This document shows positions 23,501 to 32,800 of a DNA stretch of 64,000 nucleotides, piece by piece. The stretch is taken from NCBI GenBank assembly GCA_024235415.1, contig JACKML010000011.1:1-64000 (forward strand). Reading direction: 5' to 3'. This stretch comes from Chromatiaceae bacterium (lineage in GTDB: Bacteria > Pseudomonadota > Gammaproteobacteria > Chromatiales > Chromatiaceae). Positions within the stretch are counted from its first letter, which is position 1, and every line of letters starts with the position of its first letter. Made by a program: the position numbers and the translations under genes. Below the pieces are notes generated by a model. The model ran no database searches and was not told where the DNA came from. It was given only the letters and a program-made list of their open reading frames with translations.

Positions 23501-25157
23501 TGGACTCCTTGTGCGCATAGTAGGCAAGACCGGCGATGTCATAGCCACCGCCAAGGCGCGGCGCCTCGGGGCAGATACCCTCGGCGTCGGCCAGGTTGTT
23601 CACCGTCTTCGCGGTACACAACCCGTTTGAAACGATACTGCCGGTACCGACAAAGAAATCGTTGCCGGCGATTCCCTCACCCGAAGCCGCACCGACCGCG
23701 TTGGTCCAGGTGCTGACCGATCCGAGTGAAGGCAGGCCGGATGCACCGCCGAGCTCGTCTCCATCATACGACGTCACGCTGGCATTGAACTGAATGACCT
23801 TGAGCGGCGCGCAGTAGTTGCCTGCATTCAGCGGATCGACCCAGGAAGACGCACTGATCAGGTTGTTGATATAGCTGGAGTCGTTCGCATTGAAACCAGG
23901 TGTGGTCTTGCCGGCGAAATAGCGCACGCTCTCCAGGAAGATCTCAGACTGCGGGTTGCCCCAGTTGGTACAGCTGCCGTTGTTGAAGGTGTTGATGCCC
24001 CAGGAGCAGTTGTCCGCCGAGTTGTAATAACCGGGGTCATGATCATAACCGCTGACACGCAATGCGTTCATGTTGCTGATGATATTGCCCGCCGCCGGCG
24101 CACTCTTGAAGGTACCGTCGGTGGATACATTGATCTCGTCGGTGATCGGACCGACGTTCTTGCGCAACGTGCCACCTGACTTGTTTTTCTGGAAGCTGCC
24201 GGTCATCAGGCCGAAGTAGATAGAGCCGTCATCACCGTACTCCTGCAGCAGACCATAGGGCTTGTAGTTGCCACTCGGGTAGGCCTTGCACTTCTCGACA
24301 CCGATCAGGCCGGCCACGCAGGCCTCGACCCGCGCGATGTAGTCGCCATTGCCCAAACGGTCATTGGTCCAGTTCGGGTTGTCTGCATCTGCATCGAGCC
24401 CGGTGGTCGGGGCATGGTTGCCATTGTTGGTATTGGGGTTCGGCGAGTTGAATATATTCGACTGCAGCTCGCCGTGACCGTCCCAGTGACACTGATGGCG
24501 CTCATTGGCCGCCCACAGCGCGAAGTTGCCGTCGGCGACCCGCAGCAACGGCGGCTCGGTACGGTCTTCGGAATCACCATTGGCCGCATAGGTGGTGTTA
24601 CAGACCGTGATCTCGGATACCGAGAACGGTGTCAGCTTGGCGATCTCGCCGCTGGTGCTTTCCTCGTAATACTTGGCGAAGCTGTGCGCATCACCCGGCA
24701 GGTAGGAGCGCTCGAGTACCGTCAGTGCGCTGGTGTCGGTCGAACGGTAGCCGCCGTACAGGATCTTGCGCACGGTATCGATACGCGTCATCGATGCCCA
24801 GTTGAGGAAGTTGCCGCTCCAGTCACCACTGACCGCATCGCAATACTTGTCGGTGGTAAATGCCTGCGGCACGAACCGGCCCGAGGAGTAGTCGTAGCAC
24901 TTGTAGGCGTCGAAATAGCCGTAGTAGTCGATGTCGTGATTGTAGGTAATGTCGAGCACGCCGTCTTCGTCCACGTCCGACCAGTCGTCATAGGCCTTGT
25001 AGAAAAGCTGGTGGTCGTTCGACATGTTGATCATGACCTGGGTCTCGGCACCCGAGATCAGGAAGATGGGCACCTGTGCCGGTGCAGCCGGGGCCTGCTG
25101 CGGCAGCAGGGCGCCGGCCGCCAGGCCGAATGAGAGGACGATGTTGTGGATGCGCAT
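20583..25157 (-). CDS. pilY1: Type IV pilus tip adhesin/assembly factor PilY1
   Basis: A 1524-aa exported protein with a signal peptide (about residues 1-25). The N-terminal third has a DxDxDG calcium-type loop (Asp61, 63, 65, 69). The C-terminal PilY1 beta-propeller domain carries a second such loop, DRDGDGEVDLIYAGD, near residue 1205. This matches the Ca2+ site that controls pilus extension and retraction in P. aeruginosa PilY1. The middle contains many cysteines and low-complexity Asn/Ser/Gly-rich loops. A typical propeller segment (DLNGNVWRF) is clear. The gene lies between pilX and pilE in the minor-pilin operon. GAGGAAAG precedes the ATG. Confidence 0.93.
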   Translation of the reverse strand: MRIHNIVLSFGLAAGALLPQQAPAAPAQVPIFLISGAETQVMINMSNDHQLFYKAYDDWSDVDEDGVLDITYNHDIDYYGYFDAYKCYDYSSGRFVPQAFTTDKYCDAVSGDWSGNFLNWASMTRIDTVRKILYGGYRSTDTSALTVLERSYLPGDAHSFAKYYEESTSGEIAKLTPFSVSEITVCNTTYAANGDSEDRTEPPLLRVADGNFALWAANERHQCHWDGHGELQSNIFNSPNPNTNNGNHAPTTGLDADADNPNWTNDRLGNGDYIARVEACVAGLIGVEKCKAYPSGNYKPYGLLQEYGDDGSIYFGLMTGSFQKNKSGGTLRKNVGPITDEINVSTDGTFKSAPAAGNIISNMNALRVSGYDHDPGYYNSADNCSWGINTFNNGSCTNWGNPQSEIFLESVRYFAGKTTPGFNANDSSYINNLISASSWVDPLNAGNYCAPLKVIQFNASVTSYDGDELGGASGLPSLGSVSTWTNAVGAASGEGIAGNDFFVGTGSIVSNGLCTAKTVNNLADAEGICPEAPRLGGGYDIAGLAYYAHKESIRTDLSDADGNTADIKIDTYGVTLSPAVPKIEVPVPGQTDPVTILPACRNESISGNCAIVDFKVVQKHAETSSGSGIYTGKFYINWEDSEQGGDYDQDMAGLLSYSLNTNVTPNTITVTTSVFADSTPNKMGFGYIIAGTTQDGFHTHSGINYFTAYTDPTGVLTCANAAINCETGQPATSVAYNLGTSSGSLLQDPLFYAAKWGGYKEEAEASKRPPSTAAPNDIPDQAYEWDTDGNGQPDNYFFARNPGQLSEQLATVFETVATVSSSASVVANSVSLQTTTRIYQARFDSNDWSGKLLSFPVDITTGTLQAAEWDAGSVIAGQDYDTGREWITWDGTQGVPFRWADITTTQQAALNIDPDSATLDTLGDERLDYLRGDTSNELANGGAIQFRNRSTPLGDVVHSTPTVVAAPIFGYRDYEPGTANLFETAKYSDFKRKYSNSECYESDGTTPITTWSAGSGSSAGSREPMLYFGANDGALHAVSACTGAERLAYVPSALYANLSELTSTDYTHRYFIDGPSTVVDAFWGSAWHTALVGTLGAGGNGVFALDVTDPNTFSENNADNVVLWEKHSSDTGYGELGYTFSQPAIIKAEGHGWVAVFGNGYDSANGKAVLYIAQIDTGDLLATIDLSNVNAAADGGSNGLSTVSPIDRDGDGEVDLIYAGDLNGNVWRFASNGSGFSEGNTSLLYSAKSVGSVAQPITSRLAVGYHPTSAVGRMVYFGTGKYYETADQDPTNAVAYNSMYGIWDRDTGATITSVTTRNSNILQQQTITQQTAGTFGSNSFDVRIVSNNPMTWATPVASCSALGSCGWYLDLTNPDSNGNAVQGEKMVANPILRGGRLIFVTTIPSLQACKAGGDGWLMEVDPRTGGRLYAPVFDLNGDGVFTFEDNLSSTSGGTTIYTPVSGKKSKVGILQPPAILSGVGGSGDGSYGGAEGKYSSGTKDAAIDVTVENPGLLGAGRKSWVRIQ

Positions 25158-25184
25158 ACTTCTTTCCTCGCCCGACTCCGCCGA

Positions 25185-25724
25185 TCAGCGGAAGTAGGTG
25201 CTCTGCAGGATCACTTCTGAATTGGGTGAAATGCCGTGGCCCTTGCCGGTGACCCGGTAGTAACGCACGCGCGGCGCCTGGTCCTGGAATCCTACGGTCA
25301 GGTCACTGGCAGGCAGTTCGATCTCCGGCAACTGCTCGATGTAATACTCCGGGACCTCGCTGACCAGCAGGTCGCCGCCATAGGTCATCACGTCAGACGG
25401 CACGCCGAGGCCATAATTGGTCGAGGTTTGCGGATCGACACTGTGCGACGAATCGGTGATGCCAAAGGTGCCATCCGATCCGTCGAACAGCATCGCGCTG
25501 AACACGCTGGTGACGCTGATCGCATCTTCGCCGATGCGCAGTGCGGTCTCGGCGGCCTCCAGGGCGGCGCTGTAGTCGCGGAAGTTACCGGCCATGCGTT
25601 CTTCCATCGTGGTGTCGCGGATGCCCGCGGTACCGAGGATGGTCAGCACCAGCAACAGCACCAGGGCGACGATCAGCACGGCGCCGCGCTGTGCCCTCGG
25701 GTTGTATCTGTTCATGTCACGCAT
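25185..25724 (-). CDS. pilX: Minor pilin PilX
   Basis: A 179-aa protein with a short basic leader (MRDMNRYNPRAQRG) and the hydrophobic segment AVLIVALVLLLVLTILGTAG. A helical domain (ERMAGNFRDYSAALEAAETALRIGE) follows, matching the PilX/N-terminal pilin layout. The segment after Gly14 lacks the usual Glu at mature position 5, which is common in PilX. GAGGG lies eight bases before the first ATG, which favours that start over the ATG three codons later. It lies 27 bp before pilY1, next to pilW. Expected role: part of the priming complex with PilV, PilW and PilY1. Confidence 0.85.
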   Translation of the reverse strand: MRDMNRYNPRAQRGAVLIVALVLLLVLTILGTAGIRDTTMEERMAGNFRDYSAALEAAETALRIGEDAISVTSVFSAMLFDGSDGTFGITDSSHSVDPQTSTNYGLGVPSDVMTYGGDLLVSEVPEYYIEQLPEIELPASDLTVGFQDQAPRVRYYRVTGKGHGISPNSEVILQSTYFR

Positions 25725-25736
25725 ATCGCTAACCCT

Positions 25737-26798
25737 CTACAGCACGCTGTTGCGAACGGAGACCAGGGCGGTGAATTCCTGGCGCAGGCGCAGATCACCG
25801 CTCGCCGGAGTGACCTGACCTGTCCCATTGGGAAAGAAAGTGAACGGGGCCTCGGTCGCACTCGCACCCTCGACGCTGTTGAGCAGCAGCGAGACGCGCA
25901 CCGCCATGACCTCGCTCCAGTCGGTGACGCCACCCGGGTCCTGGTAGTTGTCAACGACACCATTGCCATCGGTATCCAGGGCGAACTGGATCTGCAGGTC
26001 TTCCACACCGTCGACCAGTTCCTGCGAATTGGTACCGTCAAACCGGTACAACGCGGTAATCGGCTGGTTGTAACTGTTGGTGCGACCGGTGTCGCCGATG
26101 AAATAGGTGTGGGTGGCGAACTCCATCACCACCGAATCGGCACCGTAACGCCGCGACAGCCCGGCCTGACTGTTGGAGGTTGCAGCGTGCCCAATCTGCG
26201 TTTCGCCGCCACTCTCGGCGACACTGGTCGCACGGAAGATATCCGCACCGGCACAGTCTGCGATCATCAGGTATTCGTCGGTGGCAAATCCGCTACCGGT
26301 ACCGATCACATCAACGGTGCTGGTAGTCAGGATCTCGCCAGTCACGAAGCGCACGTCCGAACGCAACGGACCACGGATCTCAATCGAGTCGGTGCCATTG
26401 TCACCGTCCGTGCCATCCGCATCGTAGTCGGGCCCGTTGTACATCGCCCTGCCACCGTAGGTGTGGGTCGCGGTCTCGTCGTTGCGGCCGTCGAAGAACT
26501 CACCGGTGGTGAAATTCGCCAGGTAGGGTGGCGGCGAATTGGCCAGGATCACCACGCGCGGGTCCAGGTGCGGCGACAGGCAGCCACCGAACCCAGCCAG
26601 CTGCAGGTCGGCCGCGATCTGCCGCATCGCGTAGCGGCCGTTCTCCTGCAGTGTGCCAAGGCCGTTCTGCATCTGGTAGGTGGCCTTGTTCGCGGTGAAC
26701 ACCAGCAGCACCCCGGCCAGCAGCACCAGGCTCAGCGTGGTGGCGACCATCAGTTCCACCAGGGTGAGGCCGGCCTGTCGCTTCAACTCGTATCTCAT
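25737..26798 (-). CDS. pilW: Minor pilin PilW
   Basis: A 353-aa prepilin with the processing site G10|L11 (RQAG|LTLVELM) and Glu at mature position 5 (Glu15), followed by LSLVLLAGVLLVFTANK. The large C-terminal domain and the segment NGRYAMRQIAADLQLAGFGGC, with a conserved aromatic/Gly pattern, identify PilW. It overlaps pilV by 4 bp (26795-26798) and is followed by pilX after 12 bp. It is a component of the type IV pilus tip initiation complex in the inner membrane/periplasm. Confidence 0.9.
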   Translation of the reverse strand: MRYELKRQAGLTLVELMVATTLSLVLLAGVLLVFTANKATYQMQNGLGTLQENGRYAMRQIAADLQLAGFGGCLSPHLDPRVVILANSPPPYLANFTTGEFFDGRNDETATHTYGGRAMYNGPDYDADGTDGDNGTDSIEIRGPLRSDVRFVTGEILTTSTVDVIGTGSGFATDEYLMIADCAGADIFRATSVAESGGETQIGHAATSNSQAGLSRRYGADSVVMEFATHTYFIGDTGRTNSYNQPITALYRFDGTNSQELVDGVEDLQIQFALDTDGNGVVDNYQDPGGVTDWSEVMAVRVSLLLNSVEGASATEAPFTFFPNGTGQVTPASGDLRLRQEFTALVSVRNSVL

Positions 26799-27259
26799 AG
26801 CTGCACCCTCGTCACCACCTGCAGCTTGTTGCCGCTGTCCCGCGCATCGGCCCAGCGCACCTTGATCGTCGCGACATTGCTGATGCCGTCCACATCCAGC
26901 TCGCTCTCACCGCCCGGCAGGCGCTCCACGTAGTCGCGCCATTCCTCGACATCCATCTGCGCCACCTGCAGCGCCGAGCAGGTGCCGGTGCAGCTGGTCG
27001 AAGTGGGCGAACTGGCGTACCCGATGTCATAGTTGCCGTTGCGCGCGCTGTCGCGATTGGCGCGCATCCGATCGATGATGTCATGCGTGACAATGGTGGC
27101 CTGTGAGCGCAGAAACGCGCTGTGATTGTTGCGCAGGCTGGTGGTCTGCAGCCCGCTCAGGCCGAGCAGACCGACTGACAGCACGACCAGCGCGACCAGC
27201 ACCTCGAGCAGCGTGAAACCCGCCGCCGCCCGGAAAAATGATGGACTTCTCAGCTGCAT
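26795..27259 (-). CDS. pilV: Minor pilin PilV
   Basis: The frame is open upstream to 27385, but the ATG at 27259 gives the expected short leader (MQLRSPSFFRAAAG) before FTLLEVLVALVVLSVGLLGLSG. Processing would be at G14|F15 with Glu19 at mature position 5. The product is 154 aa. TSLRNNHSAFLRSQATIVTHDIIDRMRAN matches the PilV family. The chosen start lies inside the end of fimT (27250), typical of coupled minor-pilin genes. It ends in an ATGA overlap with pilW. Confidence 0.88.
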   Translation of the reverse strand: MQLRSPSFFRAAAGFTLLEVLVALVVLSVGLLGLSGLQTTSLRNNHSAFLRSQATIVTHDIIDRMRANRDSARNGNYDIGYASSPTSTSCTGTCSALQVAQMDVEEWRDYVERLPGGESELDVDGISNVATIKVRWADARDSGNKLQVVTRVQL

Positions 27260-27816
27260 GTACCACGCTCCAAACGAATTTGCCCACTTCTGCGAATATG
27301 GAGGCATCTCGGCAGATTGCCGGTCGACTCGGTTTGATTGAGTTGCATACAGGTTCTTTCTACTGGGGTACCGGAGTCCGGGCATAGCGAATGGTTTACA
27401 AGATCACTCGCATCACCCTGAGCATTGAACCTCACGTAGGCATTTGATGTATCAACGATTGCACCATCGCTCGGGTTCGCAAAAACTCTGATTCGCGTAT
27501 CTCCACCATCTACGCTTCCAAGTGTCCCTGAATCCGTGAATACAAGAAGACCGTTTCCCCAATCATTCTCATCACCGCACTCGACGGGATCCGCTTCGAC
27601 ATCTGCGACTGAGCAGATGGATACTTCTGACCCCTGGCTAATTGCCTCGCTTCTAGCTAGCTTGAATGCAGCCAGGAATGTATTGGCTTGGGTGGTGGCA
27701 CGATTACTACCGGCCAGCCCGGTGAACAAGGGTACGCCGACCGCCAGCAGCACGATGGCCACCGCGAGGGTCACCATCAACTCGATCAGCGTCAGGCCTG
27801 TCTGTCTGATATTCAT
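27250..27816 (-). CDS. fimT: Minor pilin FimT/GspH-type
   Basis: The ATG at 27816 (an upstream in-frame start at 27897 has no leader-like sequence) gives MNIRQTG|LTLIELMVTLAVAIVLLAVG, with cleavage at G7|L8 and Glu12. The product is 188 aa. The segment FLAAFKLARSEAISQGSEVSICSV is the GspH/FimT signature. The 27290-27660 stretch is noticeably lower in GC than the flanking genes. It is the first gene of the pilus operon, divergent from thiO across a 122-bp gap. FimT-type minor pilins in some species bind DNA; that is not shown here. Confidence 0.86.
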   Translation of the reverse strand: MNIRQTGLTLIELMVTLAVAIVLLAVGVPLFTGLAGSNRATTQANTFLAAFKLARSEAISQGSEVSICSVADVEADPVECGDENDWGNGLLVFTDSGTLGSVDGGDTRIRVFANPSDGAIVDTSNAYVRFNAQGDASDLVNHSLCPDSGTPVERTCMQLNQTESTGNLPRCLHIRRSGQIRLERGTCS

Positions 27817-27938
27817 GATTGCGGTATAGCAGTTGCGGTTAATGAAGGGGCAGCGCCGATGATAGACTGCGGCGATTCCCCGACGAACGGTGTGCAAAGG
27901 TATCTCATTCCTGCGTTAGCGGCAGACTTTTGATCCCC

Positions 27939-29030
27939 ATGAATCGAATCATCATTGTCGGCGGCGGCGTCATCGGCCTGCTCACCGCCCATGAACTCGC
28001 CAGCGCCGGGCATGCGGTCACCCTGTTCGAGCGTGGCGAGACCGGGCGCGAGTCGTCATGGGCCGGTGGCGGCATCGTCTCACCGCTGTTCCCCTGGCGT
28101 TACCTCGATAGCGTCACCGCCCTCGCAAGCTGGAGCCAGGCGGTATATCCGGCGTTTTGCGCTGCATTGGCCGAGCACACAGGGATCGACCCCGAGTACA
28201 CGGAGAACGGGCTGATCCTGATCGCCCCGGACGAGGCAGACGAGGCACAACGCTGGGCGGCGCAACACCGGCATGCGTTGTCACTGATCGACCGCGACAC
28301 CTTTCACCACCTGGAACCGCAGGCCGCCGAACCGGCCGATGCGGCGCTGTGGATGCCGAACGTCGGCCAGGTACGCAACCCGCGCCTGGTGCGGGCACTG
28401 CGCCAGCGGGTCTGGCAGCTCGGCGTCGACGTACGCACCGGCGATGCCGTCGTGGACCTGCTGATGACCGACGGCCGCTGCCGCGGTGTACGCAGCACCA
28501 GCGGCACCCTCGAAGCCGATGCGGTCGCAGTGTGTGCCGGCGCCTGGAGCGCAAAGGTGCTGGCCGACTACGCCGCCCCCCCGGCCATCCACCCGATCCG
28601 CGGCCAGATGCTGCTGTTCAAGGCACCGGCTGGCACAATCACACGCATGGTGCTGGAATCAAATCGCTACGTGATTCCGCGACGCGACGGCCGCACCCTG
28701 TTCGGCAGCACGATCGAAGACGTCGGTTTCGACAAGCAGACCACAGAGGCCGCGCGCGATGAGCTGTACGCGATCGCCACGGCCCGGTTCCCGGTATTGA
28801 AGCGGCATCCGGTCGAAGCGCACTGGGCGGGACTGCGGCCGTCGTCGCCAGCCGGCGTACCGTTCATCGGCCGGCACCCGCAGATCGGAAACCTGTTCGT
28901 CAACGCCGGGCACTTCCGCAACGGGATCGTTCTCGGCCCGGCCTCGGCGCGGCTGCTCGCCGACCTGGTGCTGGATCGCCCGCCGATCGTCGACCCTGCA
29001 CCTTATCGATGGACCGCGGCGCGGGGTTGA
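27939..29030 (+). CDS. thiO: Glycine oxidase ThiO
   Basis: A 363-aa FAD-dependent oxidase that turns glycine into dehydroglycine for thiamine thiazole synthesis. The N-terminal dinucleotide motif is GGGVIGLLTAHEL, followed by ESSWAGGGIVSP. The substrate-binding region (RPSSPAGVPFIGRHP) and the C-terminal FAD motif (NAGHFRNGIVLGPASA) are complete. An upstream TTG at 27930 is possible, but ATG 27939 fits the family start. It is divergent from fimT, as in P. aeruginosa where an oxidase gene flanks the pilus cluster. No thiamine riboswitch was seen. Confidence 0.88.
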   Translation: MNRIIIVGGGVIGLLTAHELASAGHAVTLFERGETGRESSWAGGGIVSPLFPWRYLDSVTALASWSQAVYPAFCAALAEHTGIDPEYTENGLILIAPDEADEAQRWAAQHRHALSLIDRDTFHHLEPQAAEPADAALWMPNVGQVRNPRLVRALRQRVWQLGVDVRTGDAVVDLLMTDGRCRGVRSTSGTLEADAVAVCAGAWSAKVLADYAAPPAIHPIRGQMLLFKAPAGTITRMVLESNRYVIPRRDGRTLFGSTIEDVGFDKQTTEAARDELYAIATARFPVLKRHPVEAHWAGLRPSSPAGVPFIGRHPQIGNLFVNAGHFRNGIVLGPASARLLADLVLDRPPIVDPAPYRWTAARG

Positions 29031-29055
29031 GTCGCGCCGCGCCGTGCCGCATAAT
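29027..29055 (+). promoter_or_regulatory. Sigma70-type promoter of tRNA-Thr
   Basis: TTGAGT (29027-29032) and CATAAT (29050-29055) with a 17-bp spacer and a GC-rich discriminator. The -35 overlaps the thiO stop codon, and the tRNA begins 14 bp after the -10. Confidence 0.7.
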
Positions 29056-29068
29056 TCGCGGCCTTCAC

Positions 29069-29144
<76 letters not shown>

Positions 29145-29168
29145 TCTTCCCGCCGCGCCACCTACCAC

Positions 29169-29738
29169 ATGGTGCTGACAGCGGTGACAAGGTCGCTTCG
29201 CATCACGCATCTCTCGCTTTTTCGAACCGTTATCGTCGCCGGCCTGTTGGCGACCGTTGCCGCCACGCAGGCTGACCAGACCCTCCCGGGCCGGGTGTTG
29301 CGCGTGGTCGACGGCGACAGGCTGATCATCGACGTGCGCGGCAGCCAGCATCTTGTAAGCCTGGCCGGGATCGACGCCCCTGAACAGAACCAGCCATGGG
29401 GCGCCGCAGCGGCACAACACCTGAACACGACGATGACCGGCCTGTTCGTGGTCGTAGAGGTCTGGGATACGAACCGTGACCGCGAGGTCACGGGCCGCGT
29501 GGCGCTGAAGGGACGCGATGTCGCGCTCGACCTGCTGCACGACGGCCTGGCCTGGTCGACCATCGGTCTGAACGGACCGCACGACGACCGCCACCCCTAT
29601 GTGCAGGCGGAGCACCAGGCGCGCGCGGCGAGGCGTGGCCTGTGGTCGGACGATCAGCCGGTGCCGCCGTGGCAGTGGCGTGAACAGCGCGGCGGACAGG
29701 AGAATCGACCAGAGGCTGGCCTCCTACAGCCGCGATAA
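29169..29738 (+). CDS. Secreted staphylococcal-nuclease-like (SNase) protein
   Basis: The frame is open from 29136, but that is inside the tRNA; ATG 29169 is used here. It gives a 189-aa product with a signal-like hydrophobic stretch (FRTVIVAGLLATVAATQA). The OB-fold SNase domain shows VVDGDRLIIDV, LAGIDAPEQ and GRVALKGRDVALDLLHDGLAW. Compared with S. aureus nuclease, the positions equivalent to Glu43 (Glu72) and Arg87 (Arg110) are kept, but that of Arg35 is Ser64. One of the three catalytic residues is therefore missing. It may be a weak nuclease or only bind nucleic acid. The 3' end of the frame runs into a REP-derived tail (about 29708-29738). Confidence 0.72.
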   Translation: MVLTAVTRSLRITHLSLFRTVIVAGLLATVAATQADQTLPGRVLRVVDGDRLIIDVRGSQHLVSLAGIDAPEQNQPWGAAAAQHLNTTMTGLFVVVEVWDTNRDREVTGRVALKGRDVALDLLHDGLAWSTIGLNGPHDDRHPYVQAEHQARAARRGLWSDDQPVPPWQWREQRGGQENRPEAGLLQPR

Positions 29739-29833
29739 GCCGTAGGAGCCGAGCCCCCTCGGCGATCGTTGCGCCGCCCTCCATCGGCCGCCTACAGCGG
29801 TGCAGGGCCGTAGGAGCCGAGCCCCTCGGCGAT
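29708..29833. repeat. REP cluster (two subtype 1, one inverted subtype 2, one degenerate)
   Basis: Inverted subtype 2 element at 29708-29726 (inside the end of the SNase-like gene), subtype 1 at 29742-29766 (GTAGGAGCCGAG...CTCGGCGAT), a shortened inverted element at 29783-29795, and a second subtype 1 with a one-base deletion at 29810-29833. It fills the convergent gap to tamB. Confidence 0.8.
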
Positions 29834-29861
29834 CCTCTCGTTGCCTCCGATCGCGCAGATT

Positions 29862-32800
29862 TCAATTGTGTTCGTGCTTGTAGAACAGATCCACCGACTG
29901 CTCATCACCCGAACGGCTCTCCACCTCGACCCGGTCGCTCAGGCGCAGGCGTAACAGCACCGCACCCGCGGGGTTGAACAACCCCTGGGCATAACCGACA
30001 TAAAGGTCCGGGTTCAGGTATTTGCCGAGGATCAGCGAGGTGTCTTCCAGGCCGTTCTCACCCTCCGCCACACGCAGGTCGTCAAGACCCAGTCGATTGC
30101 TCAGGTCTTCGAGCAACGGCTCGCCACGGGCCAGGCCCAGAGACAAAGCCGCTGCAGTGATGTTCGTACCCTCGCCCTTGCCCACCTGATCGATATCCTT
30201 GCCGGTCAGCAGGTAGGCCAGCGCACGCGCTTCGGGCAGCGTGGGCTCGCTGTACACGCGCGGGCGCGGCTTGGCCAGCGGACCGCGCACCTGCAGATAG
30301 GCCTTGACCAGGCCGTCGCGCGACTCGCGGAAAGCACGCAGATCGACGTCCGGGTTCCCGGGTGGACCGGCGAACAGCAGACGACCGCGTTCGACCTGCA
30401 GGTCCTGTCCATAGGCCTTGTAGCGTCCGTCACGCAACTCGATCTTGCCATCCACACCGGTGCCCTTGGCATCGACGGTCGCATCCAGCGCCCCGGTCAG
30501 TCCGGTGCTCAGACCAAAGCCCTTGAAGGTCACCTTGTCACCCAGCTCGACACGCACCTTGGCGGTCAGGTTCTGCGGCGCACGCTGCGATGGATCCACG
30601 GTGTCGTCGCGGCCGACCACGATCTCATCCGAGGATACCTCGACCGTGCTCGGAGGCAGCTCCTTGAGCTCGATCTTGGCCTTGGGCACCAGCACCTTGC
30701 CCGAAAGGTGGTAGGTGCTGCCGCCCTGCAATCGCAGGTCGGGCGAGATCTCTACCTGTGCCTCAGGCAGCTGTACCGCCTCGAAGCGTTCACCCTTGAC
30801 CCGGATGTCGACGCCTGGACCACCCTTGGCAGCGAGATCGACGCTGCCCTTGATATCGAGCCGGCCCTCGCCGGAGCTCACCGCGCCCACGATCTGCAAT
30901 GGCGCAGCGCCGTCGCCGCGGACATTCAGGTCTATATCGCTGAGTTTGATCCCCGCCGCCGCGACCCGCGCGCTTGCATTGGCGATCACGACCTCACCGA
31001 CGATACGTGGTGTCTCGGTATTGCCCGACAACGCGGCATCGACGTGCAGTCCACCCTGCACCTCCTGCAGGGCCGGGACGAATCCGGCAACCAGTCCGAG
31101 ATCGGGAAAATCCGCATCGACCCGACCGGATATAGAACGCCGTCCACCCTGTTCAGGCCCCAACTTCAGCTTGCCGCCGGCACGCCCGTTCGGCCCGAGG
31201 TCGAAGCCCAGGTCGAGGTCGCCGCGGTCGTCGGCAAAGCGCGCACTGACCCGGGCATTGCGATAGGCGAGTTCGAGCGAATCGAGATCGGTGTCGACGC
31301 GCAACACCCCGTCACCAGGCCGCAACTCCAGCGTCGCACTGGGATTGGCGGGGTCTCCGCTGAGGTTGAAATCGCCCGCCAGATCACCTTCGATCTTAGC
31401 CTCGCCCGGCAGGCGCTCATTCAGGCGGGCAAGGTCAATACCGCGCACACTGCCGGTCAGGTCGATCCCCTTGACCGCATTCCATCCCCCTTCGGCGCAC
31501 AGACGCGCATCACCCTGAACCATGCACAACCGTCGGGCACGCGCGTCGTTCGCAGCCAGCTGCAGAACGACTGCTTCGCGCAGGCGCCACTCGCCGAGCT
31601 GCGGCTGTGTCAATGCCAGCTCCTCGAGCTTCCCGCGCCAGGTTTCATCGACCACCCCACCCTGTGCCGCCAGCGCGATATCGACCTGCGGCCCACTGCC
31701 ATTCAGGGCCAGCCGATGTGCCGCGGGCGTGCCGCCAATATCGAGAGTGAGCTGGTTCATGTCGATCCCGGATGCCGCCAGGCCACCAATCCGCAGTGCG
31801 GCCTTGCCACCGCTTTCACGCCAGTCCACATCCAGTTGCAGCTCGTCGGCGCGCGCCGACTCGAAGACAAGTGCGCTGCCCTTGAGATTGGCCACCACCA
31901 GCGGCGCCGCCTGGGTACCTTTGAGCCTGCCGCTGCCGGCAAGCGCACCGGCGAGCCCCGGGTACAGCGAGGCCAGGTCCGGCGCCTCGATGTCGAAGCG
32001 CAGGTCGAGTGTTGTCCCGGCGCGACCATCGACACGCACACGGTTCGGACCGGAGGACAATGCAAGCCCCTGGGCCTTCACGTTGCCATCGGCCAGTTCA
32101 ATCACACCGCCGGCCCGCACCGGGTAACCCCGCAGCTGCCCACTGAATTCACTGATCCCGGCCCGCAGGGCCAGGCCGCCACCGTCAGCGGCCACGCTGC
32201 CACTGACGGCCGCACGTCCGCCCAGCTCGCCCGGCCAGTCAGGTTGATACAGGCCCGGGTTGATGCGCTGTGCATGTACATCGAGATCCCAGCTCGCGCC
32301 ATCACTCCAGTCCACGGTGCCATCGATCCGCAACCGGCCATCGAGCAGGCCCAATTGCAGCGGGACCAGTTTCAGTCCGTCCAGGTTGCCGGTACCGACC
32401 AGGTCTACGACGGTGGCCGGTATCCCGTCACCGCTGACGTTGCCGCGAAAAATGAGGCGATAGTCTTCCGCCGTGCCCTGGACATTGAAGTGGCCCTGGC
32501 GGGCGACCACCTGGGGACTGCCCTGCAACGGCCACCCCAGTTCTGGCCAGTCTGCCGTCAGGTCGAACCCCGGTTGCAGCTGATCGAGCCGCAACTCCCC
32601 CTTCAGTTGCAGGCCGGCCGGTGCGCTGAGCGCCAGGTCGATTTGTGGACGCAGTGCCGTGCCGCGCAGCGCGAGCTGACCACTGACATCACCGATTTGC
32701 GGACCGGTCAGGTCGGCATCGACCCCCAGCGAAAGACCACCAGCGATGTCGTGCGGTGCGCGCGACTGCATGTTCAGGTCACCATCCACACGCACCCCCT

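Noticed and set aside
25236..26933. 565-codon plus-strand frame antisense to pilX-pilW
   Set aside because: Crosses several pilus genes that have clear prepilin motifs; no features of its own.
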